From NCBI GenBank assembly GCA_000403495.2, contig KE159817.1, positions 244,048 to 308,047 of the forward strand: a DNA stretch of 64,000 nt, in the 5' to 3' direction. The notes under the pieces are model-generated. The model was not told the origin of the DNA, did no database searches, and was given only the letters and a program-made list of their open reading frames with translations. Shown here piece after piece: positions 8,601 to 16,988 of the stretch. The DNA is from Lachnospiraceae bacterium 10-1 (GTDB taxonomy: Bacteria > Bacillota > Clostridia > Lachnospirales > Lachnospiraceae). Every line of letters starts with the position of its first letter. The stretch's first letter is position 1. A program made the position numbers and the translations under genes.

Positions 8601-10669
8601 TTTCCTACAGGATCGTAGGCATAGCTTACTACAGATACAGCTTCCGCATCTTTTGCTCCCTTTCTGATTTCTACTCTGGTAAGGCGGTTGTTTTTATCAT
8701 AGGTAAATCCTGTGGCAGCTCCGCCGGGGGAGATTTCTTCTGACAGTTTCCCCATTTCATTATAAGACCGCTTCACCACCCGTCCTTCCTTATCCGTCAG
8801 CTTTTCTGGTTTTCCCAGTGCATTGTAGGTGATGGACAGGGTGCCTTTGTCAAAGTCTTCCATCTGCACCGGTTTCCCGCTTTCGTTATAAGTATAGGTT
8901 CTTGTATTCCCTTCAGGACTGATCACCCTGGTGAGATGATTTCTGGCGTCATACTCATAACTGGTAACATTCCCTTCTGCATCTGTAGTGGCTGCCACCC
9001 GGTTCAGTTCATCATAAGCATAGCTGGTTTCCCCTCCATAGGGATCAGTGATCTTTTCTATATTTCCCCTTTCGTCGCGGATGATCCGAAAGCTGCTCCC
9101 GTCCGGCTGGGTAAGGCGTACCGGAAGCCCTTTCCCATCATAGTCTGTTTTTCTGCTTCTTCCGGCTGCATCAACGGTTTCAATCAGCCTGCCCTTTTCG
9201 TCATAGGTGTTGGCAATCCGTTTTTTTCCATCCACCGCCGCTATAAGCATCCGCCCTTCTTTGTCATAGGTAAACTCTGCCTGCTCCTTTAAGGCGTTGG
9301 TGATGCCGGTAAGATTTCCCTTTGCATCATAATGGTACCTTGTACTGTTTCCGTTTTTATCCACATACAGGGTTCTTAGATTCTGGTCATTATATTTGCA
9401 GGACTCTTCCCCGTCCTGATAGACGGTCCTGATATTGCGGCTTTTATCGTCACATTCATAGGATACCAGGTTTCCGTTGGGCTCCTTAAGGTAGGTGCGC
9501 ATATTTGCATCATCATATCTAAGCTCCACGATACTGCCATCGGGAAGGATCTGCTTCAGCACCCGCCCTTTTGCATCATATTCGTTTCTTACCCCGACAA
9601 TTCCCCTTGGCGTAAGTACGCTTTCCAGCTTCCCGTTTTCATTGTATTCATAAACATACTCAAATCCCAGAGGGTTTATAAATTTCCAGAGCTTCCCATA
9701 ACGGTACCAGAGGCGCACCTCCCTGTCAGTGTGGTCTTTGATGCTGATCAGGTTGTTTTCTTTATTGTAACGGAAGGAAAGGCGGATTCCCCCGGCTCCC
9801 TCCACGCTGGTTATCTGCCCTTTTTCGTTATAAGAATAGGTAATTCCACTACCCCTTTTATCTTTATGCACAAGAAGGCGTCCTTCCGGTGAAAATTCAT
9901 ACGCTTCCCCTTCCCCGTTCACATAGCGGAACCCCTCCTTGCTTTCTGCAAGAAGCCCCTTATCCCCCATCACCGGGGCATACAGACCGCCGGCAAGGGC
10001 CCGGTAGGGAATTTCTTTTCCGTCTCCCCGGCAGACGGTCAGCATCTGTGCCTTTTCCCTGCGGATGTACGTCTCATGGTTATGGTGCCATCCTTCTCCG
10101 ATACTGCCGCATGCCTCATCCATGGAATTATAAAAAATCTTAAAGGAAAGTCTGGTTATTCCCGGTATCACCAGGTCTTCTTTTTCATAGATAAAGTTTC
10201 CGGTATTCATGTTAATGGGATCCCAGCCGAAAATCTGACAGCCCAGCCCTTTTCCCTTTGCCCATCCCATGGATTTCAGATATCTGAGCCCGAACAGTGC
10301 ACCATCCAGCATCATCCGCTCTTCCTGTCCCGAAGTGACAGGGAGGATCAGTCCTCCTTTTTTACACACAAGCACGCTGTCCATGGTAATGGCGTCTTCA
10401 TTATCTATTTTTTCTGCCTTGGAAGCGCCTGTGCTCATGTTTTCCCACTTGTCCGCCAGCTCCATATGGCCTTCACATAAATGGGTTTCCTCATTTTTTT
10501 TGCAGGCTTCAAAATAGGGGATGTTAGTCTCTGCCTCACAGTCCATACAGTTTGCCTTTGCCCGCCCTTTTTCGTCATAGCCATGTTCCTTGGGGATATC
10601 CAGTTCTACGATTCCCTTTCCGTTTACACACATCAGTTTTGCGCCTTTTACCAGATAATCTTTTCCCAT
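5606..10669 (-). CDS. PAAR-like (DUF4280) Rhs toxin with PD-(D/E)xK-like nuclease tip
   Basis: 1687 residues. Residues 1 to about 115 form a Cys-rich DUF4280 PAAR-like domain (MCVNGKG, CMDCE, ACKK, LCEGH) that would cap a VgrG spike. A DUF6531-like segment follows (IFGWDPINMNTGNF at about 150), then a long array of YD repeats forming the Rhs shell, and the Rhs core end YSYCWNNPLLWIDLNG at about 1455-1470, the usual self-cleavage region. The tip of about 225 residues contains GFADMVLID and, after a strand, IYEIKP: a D...ExK arrangement of PD-(D/E)xK nucleases (inference). It is the last gene of the spike module and is followed by a candidate immunity gene. It is the only full-length Rhs here; three partial copies lie downstream. 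Confidence 0.9.
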   Translation of the reverse strand: MGKDYLVKGAKLMCVNGKGIVELDIPKEHGYDEKGRAKANCMDCEAETNIPYFEACKKNEETHLCEGHMELADKWENMSTGASKAEKIDNEDAITMDSVLVCKKGGLILPVTSGQEERMMLDGALFGLRYLKSMGWAKGKGLGCQIFGWDPINMNTGNFIYEKEDLVIPGITRLSFKIFYNSMDEACGSIGEGWHHNHETYIRREKAQMLTVCRGDGKEIPYRALAGGLYAPVMGDKGLLAESKEGFRYVNGEGEAYEFSPEGRLLVHKDKRGSGITYSYNEKGQITSVEGAGGIRLSFRYNKENNLISIKDHTDREVRLWYRYGKLWKFINPLGFEYVYEYNENGKLESVLTPRGIVGVRNEYDAKGRVLKQILPDGSIVELRYDDANMRTYLKEPNGNLVSYECDDKSRNIRTVYQDGEESCKYNDQNLRTLYVDKNGNSTRYHYDAKGNLTGITNALKEQAEFTYDKEGRMLIAAVDGKKRIANTYDEKGRLIETVDAAGRSRKTDYDGKGLPVRLTQPDGSSFRIIRDERGNIEKITDPYGGETSYAYDELNRVAATTDAEGNVTSYEYDARNHLTRVISPEGNTRTYTYNESGKPVQMEDFDKGTLSITYNALGKPEKLTDKEGRVVKRSYNEMGKLSEEISPGGAATGFTYDKNNRLTRVEIRKGAKDAEAVSVVSYAYDPVGNLIKTQAGDGKEVLSETVYIYDALNRVSEAKSPTGGKTVYAYDRTGHVASITDPAGNRRSFTYNDAGELVEETDIRGNITRYEYNLLGQLSCVTDGMGRKTRHSYLPGGRLNKTIYPDGRKMSYTYDKLGRITAKADGQGYTLNYIYDCMGRVLSVASSAGQKKTYTYDAAGNVTSMTDAKGNTTVYEYTLSGRLKGVTDALGNRVEYAYDNEDRLIYICQKGKNGEENRETFYERDTLGQVECIRDALGNEEHFCYDALGRTILKTDRDGYHTGYEYAGDGKIKHIAYDDGTSVEMEYTALRQLSAVKDWLGETKIERDAAGAPVEITDHKGRTVAYEWGSMGERRSITYPDGRKVLYQYDELMRLQKMQIEKNTEDSTYLSGIGRTAGRFEEINYKYDEMGRISEKLFPEGMRTRWLYDARGQLKELVHEDDRGVLDRYQYEYDLMGNKTAITKERRGLKEESGRYEYGYDSLSRIAEVSKDGNAIRAYAYDSFGNRSCLEDLEKGRSTSYHYDALNRLMFKEEGKARTDYGYDGRGNLIREETEGKLLHGYEYGAMNRLSKSWNDKGGESLYIYNGLGQRMGRSINGREEDYLLDLTKPYHNLMGIYKEEECSQRFYFDGTAAAMEGALKGKKPSGRTAFSGLHYYLQDELGSPLRVSGFRAKEGAVAGRNNYLTYGYDEFGNDLGEELEEAGIPNPYDGQGMEQPLGYTGYRYDEGSGTYFAQAREYLAGNGRFGAEDVIKGNGAVTIVLNQYSYCWNNPLLWIDLNGMWPAWLVGIYAHLQLEAEFLAYYGVGELRDIFVEHKFPDAVGFTNVYIPGGGKTGGSGFADMVLIDKTSVNIYEIKPQSYYEKDIGTEQLGNYIDKYPEKEGEDAKSGQRIFMEPMLDIEQPFILDPKGTTIVYHMYDDKDGMIYYEIIENEKEYSAQEVMQKVKATELSGLDYIMWLSWGGTLLTEDLLNKAGMNMLPLIMDEDILKEILFQYIPNDSGTCEVNA

Positions 10670-10692
10670 TTTTTCTTTATCCTATATCCTTC

Positions 10693-11139
10693 CTACTGTA
10701 TTTTCGTAAATTCTATCCCCTCTGCCCCCCGGTAAAGGAGACTCTCTGCCAGATCAATCCTTACCCGTATCTCCCACCGGTCCTTTTTTCTGACGCGGTA
10801 AATAGCTTTTTGGCAGTTTTCATCCCCCTCTGCCAGAATCGGCAGATGGTAGGACACGCTCTCATTTTTATCAATATCAAATAAGACCACAAATAAAAAT
10901 GGCATTTCTTCTTCATACATCCGAAGCACATCTGCCGCTTCCCTGGATACCATCAGGAATGGCTCCGTCAGAATGTCCGGGTAAAAAACATCTGTTCCAG
11001 TTTTCATATCCAGCAGAAAATATCGGGGCAGCTCCTTATAGGACTTTAATGTGAGTTTTCTTTCATCCAGCTTCCCAAACCATGAACTGACACAGGGAAT
11101 TGGATTTTGATTCTGCGTTTTTAGTACCAGATATTCCAT
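10693..11139 (-). CDS. spike-module accessory protein, paralogue of the 22.4-kb gene
   Basis: 148 residues, soluble. It shares its plan with the protein at 22395-22916: an MEY(L/Y) start, W(F/Y)GKLD near residue 20, a D(I)-x-PFLMVS-type motif at about 70, and a RGAEGI/RDAVGI-type C-terminus. The central motif resembles the DUF1629/Imm11-like fold, but I am not sure. Both copies lie just upstream of a PAAR-bearing effector module, which suggests an adaptor or loading function rather than immunity. It is 23 bases ahead of the Rhs gene and 3 bases after its upstream neighbour. Confidence 0.65.
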   Translation of the reverse strand: MEYLVLKTQNQNPIPCVSSWFGKLDERKLTLKSYKELPRYFLLDMKTGTDVFYPDILTEPFLMVSREAADVLRMYEEEMPFLFVVLFDIDKNESVSYHLPILAEGDENCQKAIYRVRKKDRWEIRVRIDLAESLLYRGAEGIEFTKIQ

Positions 11140-11142
11140 ACG

Positions 11143-11739
11143 TCAGTCCTTCCCCTTACTTTCTTCCATTTGCCAGAGAACTTCTCCTTCTCCCTGAAAT
11201 TTCCCAAAGAAAATGTAAAAGTGATCTGTTTTATTTATTCCTGCCAATGTGCTTTCTAATAAGATTTCTTCCGCCATATCCCGGCATAGTTTACTAACTG
11301 CTGCCAGATAGTATTTCCAATAGCCTGCCCTGACCGCCTCTTCCTCTGCTCTGCACAGTCTGGGGAAGCTGCTTCTTAATGCTTTCATAAGCACATCCAT
11401 ATCTTCCTCAAAATGTTCAAAAAAACAAGGCGGCACCCATGAGGTTGTTATGGGTTCTTCTTCCAGCCAAAAATCTTCTCCCAGCAGAACAAGCTTAAAC
11501 TCATAATTTCTCATCAAAATGCTGCTGTACAGATAACAAATGCCAAGGCTTGCCGCCTGATCTCTTCTGTCAGTATTCCAGCAGGAAGCAAGCCCGTCAA
11601 AAGCTTTCACGACTTCCTTACGTCTTTCTTCTTTTTTGTATTCTTCCATCAGTCCGGAAATTCTTCTTGCAAATAATTCCCTTTCCGGTTTTTCTGCCGC
11701 TGCAAGCAGTGCTTTTCTTCTCTTTAGAATATGTGCCAT
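11143..11739 (-). CDS. spike-module accessory protein, paralogue of the 22.9-kb gene
   Basis: 198 residues, soluble, largely helical, no recognised family. It corresponds to the 177-residue protein at 22928-23461: both have a helical N-terminus, then I(C/G)(Y/F)L(Y)-SSI- followed by a GEDFWLEEEP / YEDELFVEENP-type stretch, and a C-terminal YG(E/K)-type strand (FYIFFGKFQGE versus IQVFYGEYMGE). It follows the VgrG gene and precedes the other accessory gene in both modules, so it is probably a structural or loading partner of the spike. Confidence 0.6.
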   Translation of the reverse strand: MAHILKRRKALLAAAEKPERELFARRISGLMEEYKKEERRKEVVKAFDGLASCWNTDRRDQAASLGICYLYSSILMRNYEFKLVLLGEDFWLEEEPITTSWVPPCFFEHFEEDMDVLMKALRSSFPRLCRAEEEAVRAGYWKYYLAAVSKLCRDMAEEILLESTLAGINKTDHFYIFFGKFQGEGEVLWQMEESKGKD

Positions 11740-11773
11740 TTTTTCTCCATTTCCCGCTGGTTTGCCTGCATGA

Positions 11774-13174
11774 TTACTGTATCTTCAGCTCGCCGCCCGT
11801 AAAGGTGATTCCTTTATCTAAATTGATGGCGGTTCCTCCCTGGCTTAAATTGACGGAGGATGTGCCTGCCACGATTAAAGAGCCTGCATCACTGGAAATG
11901 GTCATGTCTTCTGCCGCCTCAAGCATCACAGAGTGGGCGCTGACTATATGAATTCCTTCCCCATCTGTTAATTCGATCTTTGTTCCCTGATTATTGGTAA
12001 TAACAATGGAGTCCGGGGTAAACCGCACTTCCTTCTGGTATTTACTTTTTAATGATTTCACATTGGGATCTTTTCTGTCTGCACTGTCTGTCTCCATATG
12101 GACAGAGCTGATAACAAAGGCTTCCTTTTCTTCTCCGCCCGGAATGACCAGACGTACCATATCCCCCGGTTCCGGCATACAGTACCAGCCAGTGCCATCC
12201 GGTGTAGAATAAACAGTGGCATAAGGGTACCAGATATTAATGTCCTGCCGCCCGTTTTCATCCCTTAAAATTCTTACCTGCACCTTATCCTCCTTCACCT
12301 TCAGGATCATGGCATCAAGAAAGTTACCCGCCATTTTCTCATGCTGTAGTCTGGGAAGGTTCATGCCCTTTTCTGATTTAAGGTAACAGTCATGCAGCAA
12401 TTCTCCGCCGGAAAGTCTGCTGTGGATTTTGTAAATAAAAAGCTTTCTTCCATGCAGTATCATAGTATCCCCCAGCCTGTGACTTTCCCTGCACTCCACC
12501 ATATACACAAGGCTGTCAGTCTCATCCAGATTTGACAAGCCGCTGCTTTTCTTTCTCTTGTATGTATCCAGTTCCTTTTTTACTATATATTTTCCATGTC
12601 CGGGAAGTTCGGCCTTTGCTCCTGCCGGAAGTCCATAGCCAAATTTGATTCCCTTACTGCGTGATTCTACAGTTAAAAATTTATTTTTTCTGCTGGCAAG
12701 CCTCTTTAAGAACTGCCAGTCTGTCTCATAATACTGTAAAATAAGCTTTCCTTCCGCATCTCCAAGAGGACTGTAAAAGCTCACTCTGCTTTCCTGATAC
12801 CCTGTAGCAATTTCACTGAAAATCTGTTGATAGGTCTTAAAACCGTCCTGATAGGAGCGCAAATGCTCCTCCCTGTCCATAAGGATGCTTCCGGTTGTAA
12901 TTTCAAGCATCATTTTCTTTTGGTGATACTGTGAATCAATAGAAAAATCCGTGACGATTCCCCAGAACAAAATCTGTCTTTCCCCGTCTTTTCCTACCTT
13001 TTCTATTCTTTCCCATACATCGCCTGTAAGCTGGGCCAGATATTTTTCCTCCATCTCATCCTCTATAAAGCCCTCGATTCTCAGCCTTCCATGCTCCCCA
13101 ATCTCCTCTTCCATCCAAAGCTGCTGAATGGAAAGAAAAGAAAGGGGCTGTGCGCTGATATTATATTCCTTCAT
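11774..13174 (-). CDS. VgrG-like spike protein (Rhs module)
   Basis: 466 residues. It has the gp27/VgrG hallmark YETDWQFLKRLAS at about 150, a central OB-like region with YSTPDGTGWYCMPEPGD, and a C-terminal beta-prism with repeated short strands (about 390-466) ending in GGELKIQ. It would trimerise as the tip of the injection tube and receive the PAAR-like domain of the Rhs toxin. It overlaps the upstream DcrB-like gene by 14 bases. It is closest to the VgrG at 23495-24844, with which it shares the YSTPDGTGWYCMPE segment and the gene neighbourhood. Confidence 0.85.
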   Translation of the reverse strand: MKEYNISAQPLSFLSIQQLWMEEEIGEHGRLRIEGFIEDEMEEKYLAQLTGDVWERIEKVGKDGERQILFWGIVTDFSIDSQYHQKKMMLEITTGSILMDREEHLRSYQDGFKTYQQIFSEIATGYQESRVSFYSPLGDAEGKLILQYYETDWQFLKRLASRKNKFLTVESRSKGIKFGYGLPAGAKAELPGHGKYIVKKELDTYKRKKSSGLSNLDETDSLVYMVECRESHRLGDTMILHGRKLFIYKIHSRLSGGELLHDCYLKSEKGMNLPRLQHEKMAGNFLDAMILKVKEDKVQVRILRDENGRQDINIWYPYATVYSTPDGTGWYCMPEPGDMVRLVIPGGEEKEAFVISSVHMETDSADRKDPNVKSLKSKYQKEVRFTPDSIVITNNQGTKIELTDGEGIHIVSAHSVMLEAAEDMTISSDAGSLIVAGTSSVNLSQGGTAINLDKGITFTGGELKIQ

Positions 13175-13724
13175 CTGCTTCCTCCTTCCGCACTGTGCTT
13201 AACACTTCAAATACCACCGGCCTCCATCTGTCGTACGCTTCAAATGGGCAAAAAAAGCTGCCCAGCACTTTCTCTTCTCCTATCTGGAAAAGAAAAATCA
13301 AATTGTATATCACTTCATTTCCGGCAAAGCCTTTATAATCAAACCATAAGATACCTTTTTCTTCTCCCTGATCATAAAATACCACCCGCCTGTCAATCTT
13401 TTCCAAAATCAGTTTTATGTTTTCCCTGTTATGATTAAGTGGTTCCGTCTCTGGCTCCTCAAGAATCTGTAAGGTAAATCCGGCATCTTTTTGTTCATTG
13501 ATAAAAATATTGGGAGGACGCTTTTCCGACCAGAATATTCCGGCTGCGGTCTGGTCATCCGCCTTGCCGAATCCTGCCGGAAGCAGAAATTCAAATCCAA
13601 GTCCCAGATTCACTCTTGCAAAGGCTGATGTATTGGACTGCCTGTCTTTTGTCTGTCCTTTATACAGGTTTTTCTTAATCTGAATCAAAAAGACATCAAG
13701 ATCATCATTGGTTATCTGTTCCAT
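13161..13724 (-). CDS. DcrB/DUF1795-like spike-module protein
   Basis: 187 residues, no signal peptide. It shows the F-LPAGF motif, then RPPNIFINEQKDAGFTLQIL and a C-terminal FCPFEAYDRWRPVV, a layout like DcrB/DUF1795 (EagR-type) chaperones of type VI effectors; this is my inference. A related protein sits before the other VgrG (24848-25426), and a third relative is next to it at 13712-14248. GGAGG lies before the ATG. It overlaps both neighbours, implying translational coupling. Confidence 0.55.
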   Translation of the reverse strand: MEQITNDDLDVFLIQIKKNLYKGQTKDRQSNTSAFARVNLGLGFEFLLPAGFGKADDQTAAGIFWSEKRPPNIFINEQKDAGFTLQILEEPETEPLNHNRENIKLILEKIDRRVVFYDQGEEKGILWFDYKGFAGNEVIYNLIFLFQIGEEKVLGSFFCPFEAYDRWRPVVFEVLSTVRKEEADEGI

Positions 13725-14248
13725 ATGCCGCCCTCCCTTTTTTCCTGGTGCAGCGAATCAAACAAATATCTGGCAAATACCTGCCACCTTACTCTTTCTT
13801 CTTCCGGATAAGTCAATGTCAGCAGCACCATACGGTTTTCTATGGAAAATACTGCCTTTATATGCTCCCGCTTAAGCGCTTTCATTGACATGCAAAACCA
13901 GCCAACAGGAATTTCACTTTTCTCATACAGGTAAAGAGGTGAAGTCTTATACTGTACAAAAATTTTCTGTGTCAATTCGCAAACCCCTCTGACCGCCTCT
14001 TTTGTTTCTTCCCTGCTCATTGCTTTGTTTAGAAACTGGAGAGTAAATTGCGTGCTTCCCTGTTCATCCTCCATGATGATCTCAGGCCGCTCCTCCATAG
14101 AAAAATATTCCTCTCTCTTTTCTTCTTCCATCTCCTGAAAGCCTTCCGGCAATACCAGTGAAAGCCTCTGTTTAGGATCTGTCCATGTAAATACACAGAC
14201 TTGTTCCTGACTGCATCCTTCTGCATCCTTGTGAAATATGGCATTCAT
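13712..14248 (-). CDS. DcrB/DUF1795-like protein, adjacent paralogue
   Basis: 178 residues from the ATG at 14248 (a GTG at 14257 is possible; GGGAAAGG lies upstream of both). The sequence LSLVLPEGFQEM, then RPEIIMEDEQGSTQFTLQF, matches the plan of the two other DcrB-like proteins in this locus. In type VI systems proteins of this kind hold hydrophobic effector parts before loading. It overlaps the downstream paralogue by 13 bases. The role is inferred from similarity of pattern and context. Confidence 0.5.
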   Translation of the reverse strand: MNAIFHKDAEGCSQEQVCVFTWTDPKQRLSLVLPEGFQEMEEEKREEYFSMEERPEIIMEDEQGSTQFTLQFLNKAMSREETKEAVRGVCELTQKIFVQYKTSPLYLYEKSEIPVGWFCMSMKALKREHIKAVFSIENRMVLLTLTYPEEERVRWQVFARYLFDSLHQEKREGGIWNR

Positions 14249-14292
14249 TCTATCCACGCCTTTCCCAATGAAACCATCCCCTTTGGGAGTTA

Positions 14293-14496
14293 CTATTTTT
14301 TAAAGCTGATCTGAAAATCCTCTATGATCTGCTGCCTCTTTAAAAGCGCTGCTGCCGCTTTTTCCTGCTGTTCGCTAAATGCCTTTCTTTCCAGCAGGGC
14401 TGCTGCCTGCATACGGCTGCTCACTTCATTTAACCGGTTAATTTTTTCGATTGCCGGACTTTTTCCGACGCCGCCTGTTTTAATACTTTCACTCAT
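14293..14496 (-). CDS. small helical protein between VgrG and DcrB-like genes
   Basis: 67 residues, Ala/Gln/Lys-rich, with a predicted amphipathic helix from about residue 15 to 60 (RMQAAALLERKAF, EQQEKAAAALLKRQQ). No family recognised. Its start overlaps the VgrG stop by four bases (ATGA), so it is probably made together with the spike. It may be an effector chaperone or a tube component. Confidence 0.5.
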   Translation of the reverse strand: MSESIKTGGVGKSPAIEKINRLNEVSSRMQAAALLERKAFSEQQEKAAAALLKRQQIIEDFQISFKK

Positions 14497-16022
14497 AACT
14501 TATCCGCCATAATTCCCTTAATTTGTTTCTCCAGCCCACTTTTTAAACCTACTCCGGGAGTAGATGCAGCCACACTTTTTTCAATGTCTGCCAGACTAAA
14601 TTCCTTTCCGGCTTCCTGCTCATATTCATGAAACAAAGGAAAATTTGCATCTCCTGCTCCCGACATGGACACCTGATTTGTGGCGCCTATGGAATCAAAA
14701 CCGTTGCACATATTAATGACTGTTGGCAAAATATTGTCTCTCCGCACCAGCGATACTTCCTTGGGTGCCTGAAAAAATACATTGTTTCCCTTAATTCCTA
14801 TGGTACCTCTGGCCGAAATCACCATACTTTTATTACTCACTGTGCTGATACCGGAATCATCCGAAAGCGACACTTCCAGGGGATTTTCCTGTTTCAAATC
14901 CCGAAACCCCATTTCCCCCGACAAAAGATACATTCTCTTTTTGTCCATTGTGGTAAAAAGCTTGTCCATAGTTTTCATTTCCGGATGTCCTTCTCCATTT
15001 CTATGTACACAGCACACCGCCCGCGCCTGCTCTCCAAAACATCCCCCCAGATGGATATAAACTTTTTCTCCCTTCTCTGGCATACAGTACATAAGATTGC
15101 CCATATCCGGCCTCCAGGGATACCAGTAAGCTTCCTTTACAGCCTGGAATTTATCTATGTCAAACTGTACCTTAATCTGCTCCTCTTTGGTATCCAGCAC
15201 CTTTGCCGACAGCAGCCTGCCTAAAGCTTCAGTATTTTCATATCTTTTGGTAAGAAAACCACCTTTGACTGCAAGCCTGTAAGTAAAACACAAAAGCCCC
15301 TTTTCAAGGCGGCAGCTTTTCTCCGTAACCGTAAGAGTAAGTCCTTCCCACTGTATTCTCTCTCCAAGCGTTAAATCTTCATAAGCTCTGATGCTCCGGC
15401 AAAAGGTCCTTTTCTCCTTATCAAACCACACACTTTCCCCATATGCATCCAGACTGTCCTGATTATGAACTCTCCCCTCCGGCAGGCCGACAGTAATCTC
15501 CGGTCTTTCCGTTAAAGAAGTCGGAATAATGGCAGTTTTTAAATGACTTGCCAGACGTTTTATAAATTCCCAGTCAGTTTCTTCAATCTGATAAAGAGGA
15601 CTTCCAATTTTTTCATCACTGGCATAAAAATTTAAGCCAGCACCGGGCGTATCTTTCAGAACCTCCCTCATAACCTCCTGATAAGTGCTGCTACTGTTCT
15701 GGAAGGTGCGGTTTTTCTTTTCATAATCTATCTGTATGGTGTTTGAAATTCCCTGAATAAAAATCTGATACCCCTGTCCTTCCTGTATCAACTGCACTTT
15801 ACTAATCAGCCCGCGAAACAGCAGTTTATCTCCTGTCCATACCTTCAGGCCGGCATTTTCCATAGGAACAAACAACGCTTCCTCCCCAATCTCCTGGGAG
15901 ATAAAGCCTTTTATTAAGATCACCGCATGGGAATTCTTTTTTATCTCCATAGAAAGCTCCTGCAAATCTTCTATGGGCATTGCGGTTTCTATTGTGATTT
16001 CTCCTGATGTGATTGCTGACAT
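14493..16022 (-). CDS. VgrG-like spike protein (third copy)
   Basis: 509 residues. It has the IEETDWEFIKRLASHL motif at about 145, WYPWRPDMGNLMYCMPEKGEKV in the OB-like region, and an unusual C-terminus of about 80 residues past the beta region (DSIGATNQVSMSGAGDANFPLFHEYEQE...). Its general plan is closest to the VgrG at 20692-22377 (shared YCMPE and FFQAPKEV/FLQSPLEI segments). It has no PAAR gene of its own directly after it. Confidence 0.8.
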   Translation of the reverse strand: MSAITSGEITIETAMPIEDLQELSMEIKKNSHAVILIKGFISQEIGEEALFVPMENAGLKVWTGDKLLFRGLISKVQLIQEGQGYQIFIQGISNTIQIDYEKKNRTFQNSSSTYQEVMREVLKDTPGAGLNFYASDEKIGSPLYQIEETDWEFIKRLASHLKTAIIPTSLTERPEITVGLPEGRVHNQDSLDAYGESVWFDKEKRTFCRSIRAYEDLTLGERIQWEGLTLTVTEKSCRLEKGLLCFTYRLAVKGGFLTKRYENTEALGRLLSAKVLDTKEEQIKVQFDIDKFQAVKEAYWYPWRPDMGNLMYCMPEKGEKVYIHLGGCFGEQARAVCCVHRNGEGHPEMKTMDKLFTTMDKKRMYLLSGEMGFRDLKQENPLEVSLSDDSGISTVSNKSMVISARGTIGIKGNNVFFQAPKEVSLVRRDNILPTVINMCNGFDSIGATNQVSMSGAGDANFPLFHEYEQEAGKEFSLADIEKSVAASTPGVGLKSGLEKQIKGIMADKL

Positions 16023-16023
16023 A

Positions 16024-16722
16024 TTAGTTGATTCCTTTCAAATTATCCACATAATACAATTCATTTCTCATAAACTCATTGTTATCACTTACAATGTAAA
16101 TATTTCCATTTTCTATATCAATATAAAACTCCTGTGTCCTGATAATATGATCTTCAAAATCATCATATGTACTGACTACATGATATTTCTTATTGGCAAA
16201 ATCCTGTGTTCCATCATATATTAGTTTTATATTGGTATAGCCATTTTTGTTTAATACTCTCACAAGATCATTCATCAAGTTATCTTCTGTAATATTTTTC
16301 AATAATAAATCTTGTATATTTTCCTGTTCATAAATATTCACTGCTTCTAATTGTTCTAATGTTCCAATTAGTATTAAATTTTCTTTGTCCCATGTATAAA
16401 TATTTCCCGTATTACTTTCAATATAGAGTATATTTATAAAAAGAATATCCTTTTCCACAGTTTCTTTATATAAAGCCAATTGCTCACCTTTTAAATCAAT
16501 TCCTGCTTCTCCCTCGTAAATACAAATTGCTTTTTCACCTGTTTGAAATGTAAATTCCGGAGTTTCAGTGTTTATAGGTGTTAAATAAAGACTATCCTTT
16601 TTCTCAATATTTCTACATACATTTATGGCAACGAATTCTCTTCGCTCTATAGTGCTGCCAATCATATACGTTAAACAAACCAAACTAATCAATGCTAAGA
16701 TACTCAATACTTTTTTCATCAA
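16024..16722 (-). CDS. membrane-anchored protein, candidate immunity
   Basis: 232 residues. One hydrophobic N-terminal segment (about 4-22) is followed by an extracytoplasmic region with two FYIDIENGNIYIV / ESNTGNIYTWDK-like strands that suggest a small repeat. Family unknown. It overlaps the preceding small gene by ATGA and stands one base ahead of a VgrG gene. It is one of four consecutive genes after the GH19 effector, three of them membrane-anchored; these are plausible protectors against a wall-degrading effector. Confidence 0.5.
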   Translation of the reverse strand: MMKKVLSILALISLVCLTYMIGSTIERREFVAINVCRNIEKKDSLYLTPINTETPEFTFQTGEKAICIYEGEAGIDLKGEQLALYKETVEKDILFINILYIESNTGNIYTWDKENLILIGTLEQLEAVNIYEQENIQDLLLKNITEDNLMNDLVRVLNKNGYTNIKLIYDGTQDFANKKYHVVSTYDDFEDHIIRTQEFYIDIENGNIYIVSDNNEFMRNELYYVDNLKGIN

Positions 16723-16970
16723 ATAATTTTCTGAAACTCCAATCCTATTTTCGCTCTTCCCGTCCTATAACGATCAAATAAAATTCCAATCCTGCCACCA
16801 TGCAAATAATAACCATAATAGTTAGAAGCTTCGTTTTCCTTCCACTGTTCTATAAACTGCTTTTTACTCTTTTCCCAATCTTCCACTGAAAAAACAACAT
16901 CTGTATATATTGAACCTTTGTAATTATCAATTTTCTTCATAATAGTATCTATGTTTTCAAAATTTTCCAA
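16719..16970 (-). CDS. small hypothetical protein
   Basis: 83 residues from a TTG at 16970 (GGAG is 11 bases upstream, rather far; an internal ATG at 16940 has no better site). Charged, soluble, aromatic-rich middle (NYYGYYLHGGRIGILF). No family recognised. It overlaps the next gene by four bases and follows its upstream neighbour by 18. Codon use and length are compatible with a real gene, but it could also be a trimmed paralogue of a larger immunity protein. Confidence 0.45.
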   Translation of the reverse strand: MENFENIDTIMKKIDNYKGSIYTDVVFSVEDWEKSKKQFIEQWKENEASNYYGYYLHGGRIGILFDRYRTGRAKIGLEFQKII

Positions 16971-16988
16971 AGATACTTTGTCTCCAGT

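Noticed and set aside
7610-10517. Long rightward open frames across the Rhs gene and similar ones across VgrG genes
   Set aside because: They are antisense shadows: no ribosome sites, unusual composition, and the minus-strand frames carry clear domains.
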